NCBI GenBank assembly: GCA_023436385.1
Contig: JAEZJH010000409.1
Location: forward strand, 1 to 18,975
Source: Pseudomonadota bacterium
GTDB lineage: Bacteria > Myxococcota > Myxococcia > Myxococcales > Vulgatibacteraceae
DNA: 18,975 nucleotides
Direction: 5' to 3'
The translations under genes and the position numbers were made by a program. This document shows positions 1 to 7,461 of this stretch, piece after piece. The notes under the pieces were generated by a model. That model made no database searches and had not been told where the DNA came from. It saw only the letters and a list, made by a program, of their open reading frames with translations. The stretch's first letter is position 1, and each line of letters begins with the position of its first letter.

Positions 1-36
1 GTATGGAGCCCGCCCTCCGGGAAGCAGGAGGTCGGG

Positions 37-741
<705 letters not shown>

Positions 742-754
742 CCGAGGCCCCGCG

Positions 755-771
755 ACCCGGCGCTGCCGGGT
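755..771. terminator. hairpin between convergent genes
   Basis: ACCCGGC, loop GCT, GCCGGGT forms a perfect 7-bp stem in the 58-base gap between two convergent stop codons. There is no T-run on either side, so it is at best a weak or factor-assisted bidirectional terminator. Confidence 0.35.
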
Positions 772-799
772 GTATCCGCCCGCGTGCGGCCGCTGGCGC

Positions 800-2116
800 C
801 TATCGCCGCCGTGCGGCAACCACCGCCGATCCCGAGGGATCGGTCCGGAGCCAGACCAGGTGGATCGTGGCTCCACCGGCCCGGAGCACCGGCGCGGAGG
901 CGCCATCGCCGACGACGATCGGCCCTTCCCACCCCCGGGCTCCGGAGGGCCGGGCCGCCCCCCGGAGGACACCGGACTCGACGAACGCCACATGCAGCCC
1001 GCCCCCTGCATCGAAGGCGAGCGAGACATCGCCGGTGATACCGGCCGCATCGTGGACGAGCTCCGTCGTCCAGGTCGCCCCCTCGAGGCGCGAGACCCGG
1101 AGGTCGCCTCCGTCGTCGACGAACGCCACCGCCGCGCCGGCACCCGTTCGGCCGACGGCGAGGGCCGGCACACGGCCAGCGACCGCCTTACCGAGCGAGA
1201 CGGTTTCGCTCCACTGCTGATCGAGGAACCGCCGTCTGACCTCGATGTACTCGCCGTCGAGAGCGAGCCGTCTCCAGAGTGCGTAAGCGCATCCAGAGCT
1301 GTCGAACCCGAACTGGAGATTCTCGGCCGCTCCGGCGCCGCCGAGGTCCAGCGGGGTTCCCGAGCCCTGGGTCAGCCGCCCGGACCGGCGGTCGATGTCG
1401 ATCGGGAGCGCCCAGGGCCGCCCCAGGTGATCGATCCATCCGGCGACGACCGCCAGATACGGTTCGGCACGATGGATGGCGAGATGCGACTTCGCCACCC
1501 GCTGGATGGCCCAGTCCTCGGCAGGCCGCCAGGCGCCGGTACCGGCGTCGAGGATCGAGTGGCCGAGCAGCCAACGATCCAAGACCGCGTCGAAGTACGC
1601 CAATCCGACCACGGCGTCGCCCTCCGGATCCACGTCGAGGGCGGTCAGGGCCAGCTGGGCGAGCGGCGCGAGATAACCCTCGGGTTCGCCGAAGCCCTCT
1701 GCCGCAATGTAGTGGGCGCCCTCGATCCCGCCGTCGGCGCCGAGCCAAAACGCGTGGCCGTCCCCGTTCTCGGCCAGCGCCACCTCGAACTGCGTTCCGG
1801 CGAGCCCGTTCGCATCGAGGCGCGCTGGCGCCTCCGGGGGGCCGTCGGCAGCGAGCCGCACCGCCCACAGGCCGCCCCCGGCAACGAATAGCGCCAGGCC
1901 ACTCCCGGCCCCGTCCACCGCCAGGGCCGGCGTGCCGGCCAGCGGTCCCTGCCGCGGGACGGAGAGTTCGACGGGGCCGGTGAAGCCGCTTCCTCCCGAC
2001 CCACCCGAACCACCGGTGCCGCCGTCACCATCGGGGCGCGATGCTTTCCCGCAGGCTACCGACGAAACGACGAGGGAGAGGAGTACCGCCGCCCTGTTTC
2101 GGAACCACGCGCTCAT
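800..2116 (-). CDS. outer-membrane lipoprotein, beta-propeller-like
   Basis: A 438-residue secreted lipoprotein. The N-terminus has a short basic region, a hydrophobic stretch and the lipobox VSSVAC, with lipidated Cys22 followed by Gly (no Asp at +2, so outer-membrane sorting is expected). A flexible Gly/Ser-rich linker (about residues 30-46) follows. The rest contains loosely repeated beta units of the type LALDxxGxAxVAxxxxGxLRxxRL (for example VDGAGSGLALFVAGGG, AVGRTGAGAAVAFVDDGGD, LAFDAGGGLHVAFVESGV), as in a beta-propeller exposed at the surface. No catalytic motif was seen. The ribosome-binding site is weak. A linker of this kind after the lipobox is common in myxobacterial lipoproteins. 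The ligand is unknown. Confidence 0.85.
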   Translation of the reverse strand: MSAWFRNRAAVLLSLVVSSVACGKASRPDGDGGTGGSGGSGGSGFTGPVELSVPRQGPLAGTPALAVDGAGSGLALFVAGGGLWAVRLAADGPPEAPARLDANGLAGTQFEVALAENGDGHAFWLGADGGIEGAHYIAAEGFGEPEGYLAPLAQLALTALDVDPEGDAVVGLAYFDAVLDRWLLGHSILDAGTGAWRPAEDWAIQRVAKSHLAIHRAEPYLAVVAGWIDHLGRPWALPIDIDRRSGRLTQGSGTPLDLGGAGAAENLQFGFDSSGCAYALWRRLALDGEYIEVRRRFLDQQWSETVSLGKAVAGRVPALAVGRTGAGAAVAFVDDGGDLRVSRLEGATWTTELVHDAAGITGDVSLAFDAGGGLHVAFVESGVLRGAARPSGARGWEGPIVVGDGASAPVLRAGGATIHLVWLRTDPSGSAVVAARRR

Positions 2117-2202
2117 GGCGGACCCGTCTATCCGACGGCAAAGGCCCGGGCGACGCCCCGCACGACCTCCGTCCGGTTCGTATCAGTTCCCGCCGGGTCG
2201 CG

Positions 2203-2225
2203 CCGGCCGGCAAGGTGCCGGCCGG
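2203..2225 (-). terminator. strong hairpin after the VOC gene
   Basis: CCGGCCGGC, loop AAGGT, GCCGGCCGG is a perfect 9-bp stem beginning 17 bases past the stop codon of the VOC protein gene and lying before the lipoprotein gene. It has no U-tract, as is usual for very GC-rich genomes. The placement supports a transcription end. Confidence 0.45.
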
Positions 2226-2241
2226 AACCGCGAACGGCCGG

Positions 2242-2997
2242 CTACATCCGGACGCTCTTGTAGAAGGCGAGGACGGCGCCGGCCGGATCGGCGATCACGC
2301 TGAAGCGGCCGATGTCGGGGATGTTCTCCGGCGGGACCAGCACCCGGCCGCCCAGGTTCTCGGCGCGACGTGACGACGCGTCGACGTCGGCCACGTGCAC
2401 GTAGGAGAGCCAGTAGGTCATGGGGGGGCCCTGGACCGGCGCCACGCCGCCGATCTGCGCCGGACCCGCATGCAGGAGCGTGTAGACGCCGAGCGGATCC
2501 AGTTGCATCGACTCCGCCTTCCAGCCGAAGAGCGAGGTGTAGAAGCGGACCGACGCGGCGGGATCGGTGGAGTTGAGCTCCTCCCAGCAGAAGGCGCCCA
2601 CCGGCGGCAGGTCACCCGCGGGTCCACACATCTCCGCGGCAGCCTCGAACGGGGAGACGTATCCGCCCTGCGGATCCTGGACCACCGCCCAGCGGCCGAC
2701 GTCCGGCAGGCCCATCGGCCCGAACACCACCTTCGCGCCCAGCTCCCGGCTCTTCTCCAGCGCCTCCTCGAGCTTGGGCACGGAGACATAGGGCATCCAG
2801 TGCGAGGGGACGTTGCCCTTGGGGTCCACTCCCACCATCCCGCCGACCTTCCGGTCGCCCAGGTGGAAGAGCGTGTAGTTGCCTTCCGGCGTCGGGTGGT
2901 CGATCGCCGACCAGCCGAACAGCTCGGTGTAGAACCGCCGCGCCTTCTCCGGCGCCGTCGACATCACATCGTGCCAAACGAAGGTTCCGTGGCTCAT
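2242..2997 (-). CDS. VOC family protein, two glyoxalase-like domains
   Basis: A 251-residue protein made of two tandem vicinal-oxygen-chelate domains (about residues 5-118 and 133-247). Each starts with the same pattern, FVWHDVMST..KARRFYTELFGW in the first and FCWEELNSTDPAASVRFYTSLFGW in the second, and ends with a phi-x-DPxG strand (VVQDPQGGYVSPFE; VIADPAGAVLAFYK). It resembles the mycobacterial Cfp30B type of paired VOC proteins. These are often annotated as glyoxalase or hydroxylase, but their substrates are mostly unproven. A GGAGG ribosome-binding site lies seven bases before the ATG. It is transcribed alone or after the GrpB gene (162-base gap). The fold is certain and the reaction is not. 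Confidence 0.95.
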   Translation of the reverse strand: MSHGTFVWHDVMSTAPEKARRFYTELFGWSAIDHPTPEGNYTLFHLGDRKVGGMVGVDPKGNVPSHWMPYVSVPKLEEALEKSRELGAKVVFGPMGLPDVGRWAVVQDPQGGYVSPFEAAAEMCGPAGDLPPVGAFCWEELNSTDPAASVRFYTSLFGWKAESMQLDPLGVYTLLHAGPAQIGGVAPVQGPPMTYWLSYVHVADVDASSRRAENLGGRVLVPPENIPDIGRFSVIADPAGAVLAFYKSVRM

Positions 2998-3159
2998 CCG
3001 CTTCCCTCCGGTGACCCAGGGTGCTGGTGGGGAACCGAAGCGTTGCAGGGGAGCCCGCCGGGGTCAACCGACCGGATCACCGGGGATGGCCGCGCCGCCG
3101 GGTGGCCCGGGCGCCGGTCCCCATGAGCAGCCCGGCGGCGCCGGAGGACGCGGACCGGT

Positions 3160-3750
3160 TCACGCCCCGCGGGCCGCGGCGAGGATCGCCTCGATCACCT
3201 CGGTCTTCGCGTCGGCGTAGTGCTGCACGTACTTCCAGGAGCGCGCGGCCAGGGACCGCTTGGTCCCCTCGTAGCGGTCGCGGTCGGCGGGGTGCCCGCG
3301 GAGCCAGTCCCGGAAGGTCCGCATCCGGTCGATCTCCGGACAGCCTGCGGAGAACACGTGCAGGTTGAGATCGATCTCCGGCCCCTTGAACACTCGATGC
3401 TGGAACCAGTCGGGCTCGCGGATACACAGGGTGTATCCGGCGGCCTCGAGCGCCGGGACGTAGGCGGCCTCGTCCGCCGAGTCGGCGACGGCGAGGACGA
3501 TGTCGATCCGTGGCTTCGCCGCCAGCCCGGGCACGGAGGTCGAGCCGACGTGCTCGACCAGGAGCGCCCGCTCCCCGAGGGCCCCGCGAATCCGGGCCTC
3601 CTCCCGCCGATACAGCTCCGGCCAGGCCGGGTCGTACTCCGCGAGCACGATCGGCCCCGTGGTCGGCTTCGCCCCATCGACGTAGATCGCCTGCAGCGCC
3701 TCCTCGGCGATCGGCGGCTTCGGTTCCCGTGGGTCTCCCATGGCGCGCAT
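3160..3750 (-). CDS. GrpB family protein (UPF0157), nucleotidyltransferase fold
   Basis: A 196-residue protein with the full GrpB domain at about residues 32-192. It has EYDPAWPELYRREEARI, the nucleotidyltransferase-like glycine-serine loop HVGSTSVPGLAAKPRIDI (G69, S70, D83), the EPDWFQHRVFKGP segment, DLNLHVFSAGCPEI, and a terminal helix with YEGTKRSLAAR and Y..AKTEVI. GrpB proteins have the fold of minimal nucleotidyltransferases. Their substrate is unknown, though a dephospho-CoA-kinase-linked role is sometimes proposed because some homologues are fused to CoaE. The start at 3750 has GGGGAG seven bases upstream. A second ATG at 3741 is possible but less well spaced. About 30 residues precede the domain and resemble nothing familiar. 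Confidence 0.94.
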   Translation of the reverse strand: MRAMGDPREPKPPIAEEALQAIYVDGAKPTTGPIVLAEYDPAWPELYRREEARIRGALGERALLVEHVGSTSVPGLAAKPRIDIVLAVADSADEAAYVPALEAAGYTLCIREPDWFQHRVFKGPEIDLNLHVFSAGCPEIDRMRTFRDWLRGHPADRDRYEGTKRSLAARSWKYVQHYADAKTEVIEAILAAARGA

Positions 3751-3843
3751 CTACCGTCTCCCCCGCCCCGACACAACCGGCCGCCCCGGCACCATCGCGA
3801 CCGCCGCCGATCGATCGCGCAAGTAGTTGTGACGAGACCCCAG

Positions 3844-4122
3844 CTACTCCTCCTCGTTCGCAAGCCCCTGCAGGCGGGACTCGCGCTGCGCCGAACGGTA
3901 TTTCGCCTCCCGTTCGAGCCAGAACTCGGGGGTACTCCCCAGAACTCGCGAGAGTGCGTCGGCCATCTCCGCGTTGATCGGGGGAAGACCAACCAGGAGT
4001 TGGCCGAGGTGCTCGGGACTGCATCCCAGCCGCTGGGCGAGTTCCGCGGAGGACCAGCCCTTCTCGTCCACAAGGTCCGCGATGGTCTCGCCGGGAGGCG
4101 AGATCCAGGTGTTCATGGCCAT
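3844..4122 (-). CDS. HigA-type XRE-family antitoxin-like protein, orphan
   Basis: A 92-residue DNA-binding protein. The sequence opens with the HigA hallmark ISPPGETIADLVDEKGWS, followed by the helix-turn-helix (about residues 24-46, AELAQRLGCSPEHLGQLLVG), the conserved PINAEMADALSRVLGS segment and the PEFWLEREAKYR end of the domain. The start at 4122 is chosen because GAGG lies six bases upstream. A longer reading frame to 4287 exists but its extension looks non-coding. HigA proteins normally neutralise a HigB RNase encoded next to them and repress their own promoter. No HigB-like frame is visible on either side, so this is a solitary regulator or the remains of a toxin-antitoxin pair. Confidence 0.9.
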   Translation of the reverse strand: MAMNTWISPPGETIADLVDEKGWSSAELAQRLGCSPEHLGQLLVGLPPINAEMADALSRVLGSTPEFWLEREAKYRSAQRESRLQGLANEEE

Positions 4123-4170
4123 TCCAATCCTCGTCCCGTCTCCGAACCAAGATAGTCTCATGCGTCCCAC

Positions 4171-4223
4171 CCGGAATCGACGAGCCATCGAGGGGGCGCG
4201 GGCACGGGCCCCTTCGATTCCGG
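4171..4223. repeat. inverted repeat in the divergent promoter region
   Basis: CCGGAATCGA (4171-4180) and TCGATTCCGG (4214-4223) are perfect 10-bp inverted arms separated by 33 bases. Inside is a second, alternative hairpin: ATCGAGGGG (4187-4195) against CCCCTTCGAT (4209-4218), 9 bp with one bulged base. The element lies 49-101 bases upstream of the HigA-like start and upstream of the divergent oxidoreductase gene. Because XRE regulators bind short palindromes at their own promoters, an operator role is plausible. A structured RNA or relic terminator is the alternative. Confidence 0.5.
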
Positions 4224-4379
4224 CCCGGCCGGCGAACTCGGCGTCGACCTCGCACCCCGAGGCCGAGAAGGCGATGGCCCGCCCCAAGTGGCTGCCGGCG
4301 GCGCCCGGTGGAACGCTCCGGGCGCTCGGGCATCCTGAACGGGCACCGTCGACTCCCGACAGGACGAAAGGAGCCCCAC

Positions 4380-4973
4380 GTGAAGATCGCCCTCTACGGC
4401 GCCACGGGCATGGTCGGCCGCGAGATCCGCGCCGAGGCCGCCCGGCGCGGGCACACCGTCACCGCCGTCACCCGCTCCGGCAGCGGCGGCACGCTGGTCG
4501 CCAACCTCGCCGACACGGCCACCTTCCGCCGGCTCGCGGTGGAGAACGACGCCGTGGTCATCGCCATCCCGCCCGACCGGACCGGAAAGCCCCACGAGCC
4601 CTACGTCGCCGCGTTTGACGCCCTGCTCGCCGCCGAGCCCCGGGCCCGTCTGCTGCTGGTCGCCGGCGCCGGCAGCCTGGTGGTGGACGGCACGGCGCTG
4701 GTGGACCAGCCCGGCTTCCCCGAGGCGTACAAGGCCGAGGCCCGCAGCATGGCCCGGGTCCTCGAGAAGTTCCGCGCTGCCCCCGCGGCGATTGACTGGA
4801 CCGCGATCTCCCCCGCGCCGGCAATCGCCCCGAGCCTCCGCACCGGCGTCTACCACGAGGCGCTCGACACGCCGGCCGGTCGCTCCATCTCCACCCAGGA
4901 CTTCGCGGTGGCCGTGCTCGACGAGCTCGAGACCCCGAAGCACCGCCGGCGTCGGTTCACCGTCGCCAACTGA
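4380..4973 (+). CDS. NAD(P)-dependent oxidoreductase/epimerase, NmrA-like
   Basis: A 197-residue single-domain Rossmann protein. It opens directly with the dinucleotide-binding strand and loop KIALYGATGMVG, followed by a helix and strand ending TAVTR, where the Arg typically contacts NADP phosphate. VVIAIPP and the ARLLLVAGAGSL strand are the next strands of the fold. The C-terminal RSISTQDFAVAVLDELETP is typical of short NAD(P)H-binding (YwnB/NmrA-like) proteins. The GTG at 4380 is taken as the start because AAAGGAG precedes it by six bases and because the fold starts there. An in-frame ATG at 4308 would add 24 unlike residues. No classical SDR YxxxK pair was seen, so a redox-sensing or reductase role cannot be resolved. 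Confidence 0.92.
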   Translation: MKIALYGATGMVGREIRAEAARRGHTVTAVTRSGSGGTLVANLADTATFRRLAVENDAVVIAIPPDRTGKPHEPYVAAFDALLAAEPRARLLLVAGAGSLVVDGTALVDQPGFPEAYKAEARSMARVLEKFRAAPAAIDWTAISPAPAIAPSLRTGVYHEALDTPAGRSISTQDFAVAVLDELETPKHRRRRFTVAN

Positions 4974-4974
4974 T

Positions 4975-4995
4975 CGGCGGCCCGGCGAACCGCCG
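4975..4995. terminator. hairpin between convergent oxidoreductase and sirtuin genes
   Basis: CGGCGG (4975-4980) pairs with CCGCCG (4990-4995) around a 9-base loop. It begins right after the oxidoreductase stop and 7 bases from the sirtuin stop, so it could end transcription from both sides. There is no T-run. Confidence 0.45.
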
Positions 4996-5002
4996 CCGCT
5001 TC

Positions 5003-5818
5003 CTACTCGACACAGCTGGCGAGCCGCGGGAGGAACTCCTCGGCCTTGGCGGCGACGTGAACGATCGCGTCGCCGGCCCCGGAGGTGGGGGCCGGATCGA
5101 TCGAGAACATCGGCCGGCTCCCGGCGGCCAGCGCGCCCTCGACGAGCGCGGTGATCCCCACCGAGAACGAGGTCCCCACGAAGATCGCCCCGTCGGCGCG
5201 GGGGAGAAACGCCCGCACCGCGGAGAAGCCGTACCCCTCGTGCTCGCCGTAGCTCTCGTCGAACCAGAGCACGTGGGCCCGGAGGATCGCGCCGCAGGCC
5301 GGACACACCGGCAGGGTCTCCACACACGGCCGCGCCTCGAAGCGCGCGAACGCGTCGCGGAGGTCGGCGCGGCGTAGCGTTCCGGTCGGCGCGCCGTTCA
5401 CGCAGCCGGCGCGGGAGCAGCGGGCCAGCGCCGACGAGCCGTGCACCTTCATCATGCGCGTCGACCCGGCCTGCTCGTGCAGCGTGTCGATGTTCTGCGT
5501 CACCAGGAGGAAACGGCCGGGCCAGCGGCGCTCCAGCTCCACCAGCGCCCGGTGTCCGGCGTTCGGCGCCTTCTCCGCCATGTTCGCGAAGCGGGCCAGG
5601 TACCAGCGCCACTGGCCGACCGGGTCCTTGCGGAAGTACCGCCGCGTCGCCAGCTCCGTCGTCTCCTTGGTCCAGATCGCGTCCGGGTTTCCCTCCTGGC
5701 GAAACACCGGGATCCCCGAGCCCGCCGAGACCCCGGCGCCGGTGACCACCAACAGGTTGCCCTTTCGCGCCGCCAGCTCGCGAACGAACGTCTCGATCTC
5801 CCTCTCGGCTCCCGTCAT
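5003..5818 (-). CDS. SIR2 family NAD-dependent protein deacylase (sirtuin)
   Basis: A 271-residue single-domain sirtuin that removes acyl groups from protein lysines using NAD+, giving nicotinamide and O-acyl-ADP-ribose. Visible motifs are the NAD-binding GAGVSAGSGIPVFR (residues 27-40), TQNIDTLHEQAG (107-118), catalytic His126 in VHGS, zinc ligands C134/C139 and C172/C175, LWFDESYGE, and GTSFSVG (215-221). The spacing of the first cysteine pair (CX4C) and the Thr in NIDTLH differ from the commonest forms. The start is fixed by GGAGG seven bases upstream. The ATGA overlap with the preceding small ORF and the tight link to metK indicate one operon. With no fused effector domain it looks like a housekeeping deacylase, not a defence Sir2. 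Confidence 0.95.
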   Translation of the reverse strand: MTGAEREIETFVRELAARKGNLLVVTGAGVSAGSGIPVFRQEGNPDAIWTKETTELATRRYFRKDPVGQWRWYLARFANMAEKAPNAGHRALVELERRWPGRFLLVTQNIDTLHEQAGSTRMMKVHGSSALARCSRAGCVNGAPTGTLRRADLRDAFARFEARPCVETLPVCPACGAILRAHVLWFDESYGEHEGYGFSAVRAFLPRADGAIFVGTSFSVGITALVEGALAAGSRPMFSIDPAPTSGAGDAIVHVAAKAEEFLPRLASCVE

Positions 5819-5982
5819 CGGTCTCCCTCCCCCCGTCCGTGCTTGCGCTTCGGCGTCTGCGCCTCGAGCCACGCCGCCAGGTCCTCCAGCGTCTTCCCCG
5901 GGTCGAGGAACAGGAAGGCGGCATCGAAACCGGATCCCGGCCCGCCGTCCATCACGTACTCGTGCTGCGCCCAGGGCGGCAA
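5815..5982 (-). CDS. small ORF coupled to the sirtuin gene
   Basis: Between metK and the sirtuin gene one frame stays open from the metK stop to a TGA that overlaps the sirtuin ATG (ATGA). The reading frame is 81 codons. A TTG at 5982 with GGAG nine bases upstream gives 55 residues, and a GTG (5955) or ATG (5952) would give about 45. The peptide has ordered composition: PPWAQHEYVMDGGPGSGFD, then a hydrophobic strand AAFLFLD, a helix TLEDLAAWLEAQ and a basic tail KRKHGRG. I do not recognise the family. The 4-base overlap and ordered look argue for a real translated gene coupled to the deacylase. The start is uncertain. Confidence 0.5.
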   Translation of the reverse strand: MPPWAQHEYVMDGGPGSGFDAAFLFLDPGKTLEDLAAWLEAQTPKRKHGRGEGDR

Positions 5983-6060
5983 CGGCAGCCGCTCCAGGGG
6001 CTCGCCGTCTCTCCGGCTGGTGTCTCCACGCCCCGGCCCCCCTGTGGCCGGGCCACGGAG

Positions 6061-7218
6061 CTAGCGCGCCGCCTCCCGCGCCGGTCCGCGCCCGGCCGCC
6101 CGGGCCAGACCGTCCGCGAGGTCGAGGCGCTCCCACGAGAAGCCGCCGTCGGCGTCGGGCTCCCGGCCGAAGTGACCGAACGCCGCGGTCCGCTCGTAGA
6201 TCGGGCGGTCGAGGCCGAGCTGCTCCCGGATCGCCGCCGGCGTCAGCTTCACCGTCTCGAGGAGGAGCGCGGCCAGCCGGTCGTCCGGGAGGACGCCGGT
6301 GCCGGAGGTGTCCACGTAGAGGGCGAGCGGCTCCGCGAGACCGATCGCGTAGGAGAGCTGGAGGAGGCAGCGGCGGGCCAGGCCGGCGGCCACCACGTTC
6401 TTCGCCAGCCAGCGGGCGGCGTAGGCGGCGGAGCGATCGACCTTGGTGGCGTCCTTGCCGGAGAAGGCGCCGCCGCCGTGGGGCGCCGCGCCGCCGTAGG
6501 TGTCGACCACGATCTTCCGGCCGGTGAGGCCGGTGTCGGCCGCCGGCCCGCCCACCGTGAAGGAACCCGAGGGGTTCACGATCACCCGGGTGCGGTCGTC
6601 GAACCAGCCGGCCGGAAACACCTCCGCGAAGATCTCGCGGCAGAGGGTCTCGAGCGCGCCCCGGCCGAACCCCGGGGCGTGCTGGTGCGAGACCAGCACC
6701 GTGTGCACCCGCACCGGCCGCCCGTCGCGATACGCGAGCGTCACCTGGCTCTTTGCGTCCGGTCCCAGCCGATCGGTCCGCGCGAGGCGCAGCGCCGCCA
6801 GCCGCTCGAGGATCCGGTGGGCGTAGTGGATCGGCGCCGGCATCAGCGTGGGCGTCTCGTCGCAGGCGAAGCCGAACATCAGCCCCTGGTCGCCGGCGCC
6901 CTTGCGGTTGACCGCTTCCCCGATCTCCCGCGCCTGGTGCTGGAGCGCCACGGTGATCGGCACGCAGGGACCGAAGGCCGGGTCGTCGTAGCCGAGGTCG
7001 CGGATCACCCGGCGGGCGATGTTCTCCGCCTCGACCTCGGGGGCGCTCGTCTCGCCGGCGATGACGCAGAGGTTCTTGGTCACCAGGACCTCGATCGCCG
7101 CGCGGCCGAGGGGATCCTTGGCGAGGACCGCATCGAGGATGGCGTCGGAGATCCGGTCCGCCACCTTGTCCGGGTGACCGGCGGAGACCGACTCGCTGGT
7201 GAAGATGTACTTGTTCAT
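6061..7218 (-). CDS. metK: S-adenosylmethionine synthetase
   Basis: A 385-residue cytosolic enzyme that makes S-adenosylmethionine from methionine and ATP. The family length is about 380-400 residues. Diagnostic segments include SVSAGHPDKVADRISDAILD near the N-terminus (catalytic His and Mg-binding Asp), VLVTKNLCVIAGE, the GAGDQGLMFGFACDET signature, DAKSQVTLAY, and the second signature with GGAFSGKDATKVDRSAAY (P-loop-like, K+ and phosphate contacts), followed by LLQLSYAIGLAEP. GGAGG sits seven bases before the ATG. The gene is followed by a small ORF and a sirtuin gene. It is preceded by a long leader with a SAM-binding riboswitch, so feedback control by its own product is expected. Confidence 0.98.
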   Translation of the reverse strand: MNKYIFTSESVSAGHPDKVADRISDAILDAVLAKDPLGRAAIEVLVTKNLCVIAGETSAPEVEAENIARRVIRDLGYDDPAFGPCVPITVALQHQAREIGEAVNRKGAGDQGLMFGFACDETPTLMPAPIHYAHRILERLAALRLARTDRLGPDAKSQVTLAYRDGRPVRVHTVLVSHQHAPGFGRGALETLCREIFAEVFPAGWFDDRTRVIVNPSGSFTVGGPAADTGLTGRKIVVDTYGGAAPHGGGAFSGKDATKVDRSAAYAARWLAKNVVAAGLARRCLLQLSYAIGLAEPLALYVDTSGTGVLPDDRLAALLLETVKLTPAAIREQLGLDRPIYERTAAFGHFGREPDADGGFSWERLDLADGLARAAGRGPAREAAR

Positions 7219-7302
7219 TTGTTTTCCTCCAGGGAACGGGAGCAAGACGCCGCGGCGGGCGGCGGTCTGACACGCAAAACAACACGGAAGCTGGATACAC
7301 GT

Positions 7303-7318
7303 CGGGCCAGACGGCCCG
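7303..7318 (-). other. hairpin in the metK leader
   Basis: CGGGCC, loop GTCT, GGCCCG gives a perfect 6-bp stem in the RNA between the leader ORF and metK. A U-rich stretch (GTTGTTTTG) follows only after about 20 bases, so it is not a canonical intrinsic terminator. It may be a pause site or simply structure. Confidence 0.25.
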
Positions 7319-7385
7319 GCGAGGCCATCGGTCGTCCGGACTTCGGGCGCGTGCGACGCGGTTCGCGCCGCGCGCTGTCGTGGGC

Positions 7386-7421
7386 CTAGGCCGAAATCGT
7401 CGGGAATTCGCCGAACTTCAC
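7386..7421 (-). CDS. metK leader peptide ORF, 11 codons
   Basis: A GTG start, 11 sense codons (MKFGEFPTISA if GTG is read as Met) and a TAG. GAGGAGG (7434-7428) lies six bases before the GTG, a better ribosome-binding site than most genes here have. The ORF begins 39 bases after the riboswitch and ends 167 bases before metK, in a different frame from metK. It has no methionine codons inside, so it is not a classical attenuation peptide that counts Met codons. Its ribosome-binding site is part of the switching hairpins described separately. It could be chance, but the exact fit with the sequestering stem argues otherwise. Confidence 0.5.
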   Translation of the reverse strand: MKFGEFPTISA

Positions 7422-7461
7422 GCTCGACCTCCTCGCCGGAGGGAGCTGGGCTCGACTCCGG
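7422..7461 (-). promoter_or_regulatory. riboswitch expression platform with alternative hairpins
   Basis: Two helices compete. In the first, CCTCC (7442-7438) pairs with GGAGG (7432-7428) over loop GGCGA, extended by GCTC (7446-7443) with GAGC (7425-7422) past a 2-base bulge; this hides the leader ORF ribosome-binding site. In the second, CCGGAG (7461-7456) pairs with CTCCGG (7441-7436), which destroys the first helix and frees that site. The second helix also needs 7461-7460, which belong to the riboswitch pseudoknot. SAM binding should therefore favour the closed form. The pairings are read from sequence. The switching logic is inference and fits an OFF switch. Confidence 0.55.

Noticed and set aside
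770..1891. Plus-strand 373-codon frame opposite the lipoprotein gene
   Set aside because: No ribosome-binding site and no recognisable domain. The opposite strand encodes a signal peptide, lipobox and regular repeats.
5003..5818. Sir2 as part of an anti-phage defence system
   Set aside because: It is a stand-alone zinc-binding deacylase with no effector partner (no TIR, Argonaute, HerA or STALD-type neighbour).
4158..5924. Long minus-strand frame opposite the oxidoreductase gene
   Set aside because: Low-complexity Gly/Arg-rich translation with no domain. It is a GC-driven open frame antisense to a clear Rossmann protein.
5815..6063. Stop-codon readthrough giving a C-terminally extended MetK
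   Set aside because: The small ORF is in frame with metK after its TAG, but MetK ends at the usual family length and no readthrough signal is visible. A separate coupled ORF is simpler.
5003..7300. A 765-codon minus-strand frame covering the sirtuin and metK region
   Set aside because: Only its last 271 codons are the sirtuin. The rest is an Arg/Gly/Pro-rich shadow of metK read out of frame.
7240..7303. Intrinsic terminator as the riboswitch output before metK
   Set aside because: The CGGGCC/GGCCCG hairpin is about 20 bases away from the nearest U-rich stretch, which is interrupted, so it does not fit a Rho-independent terminator.
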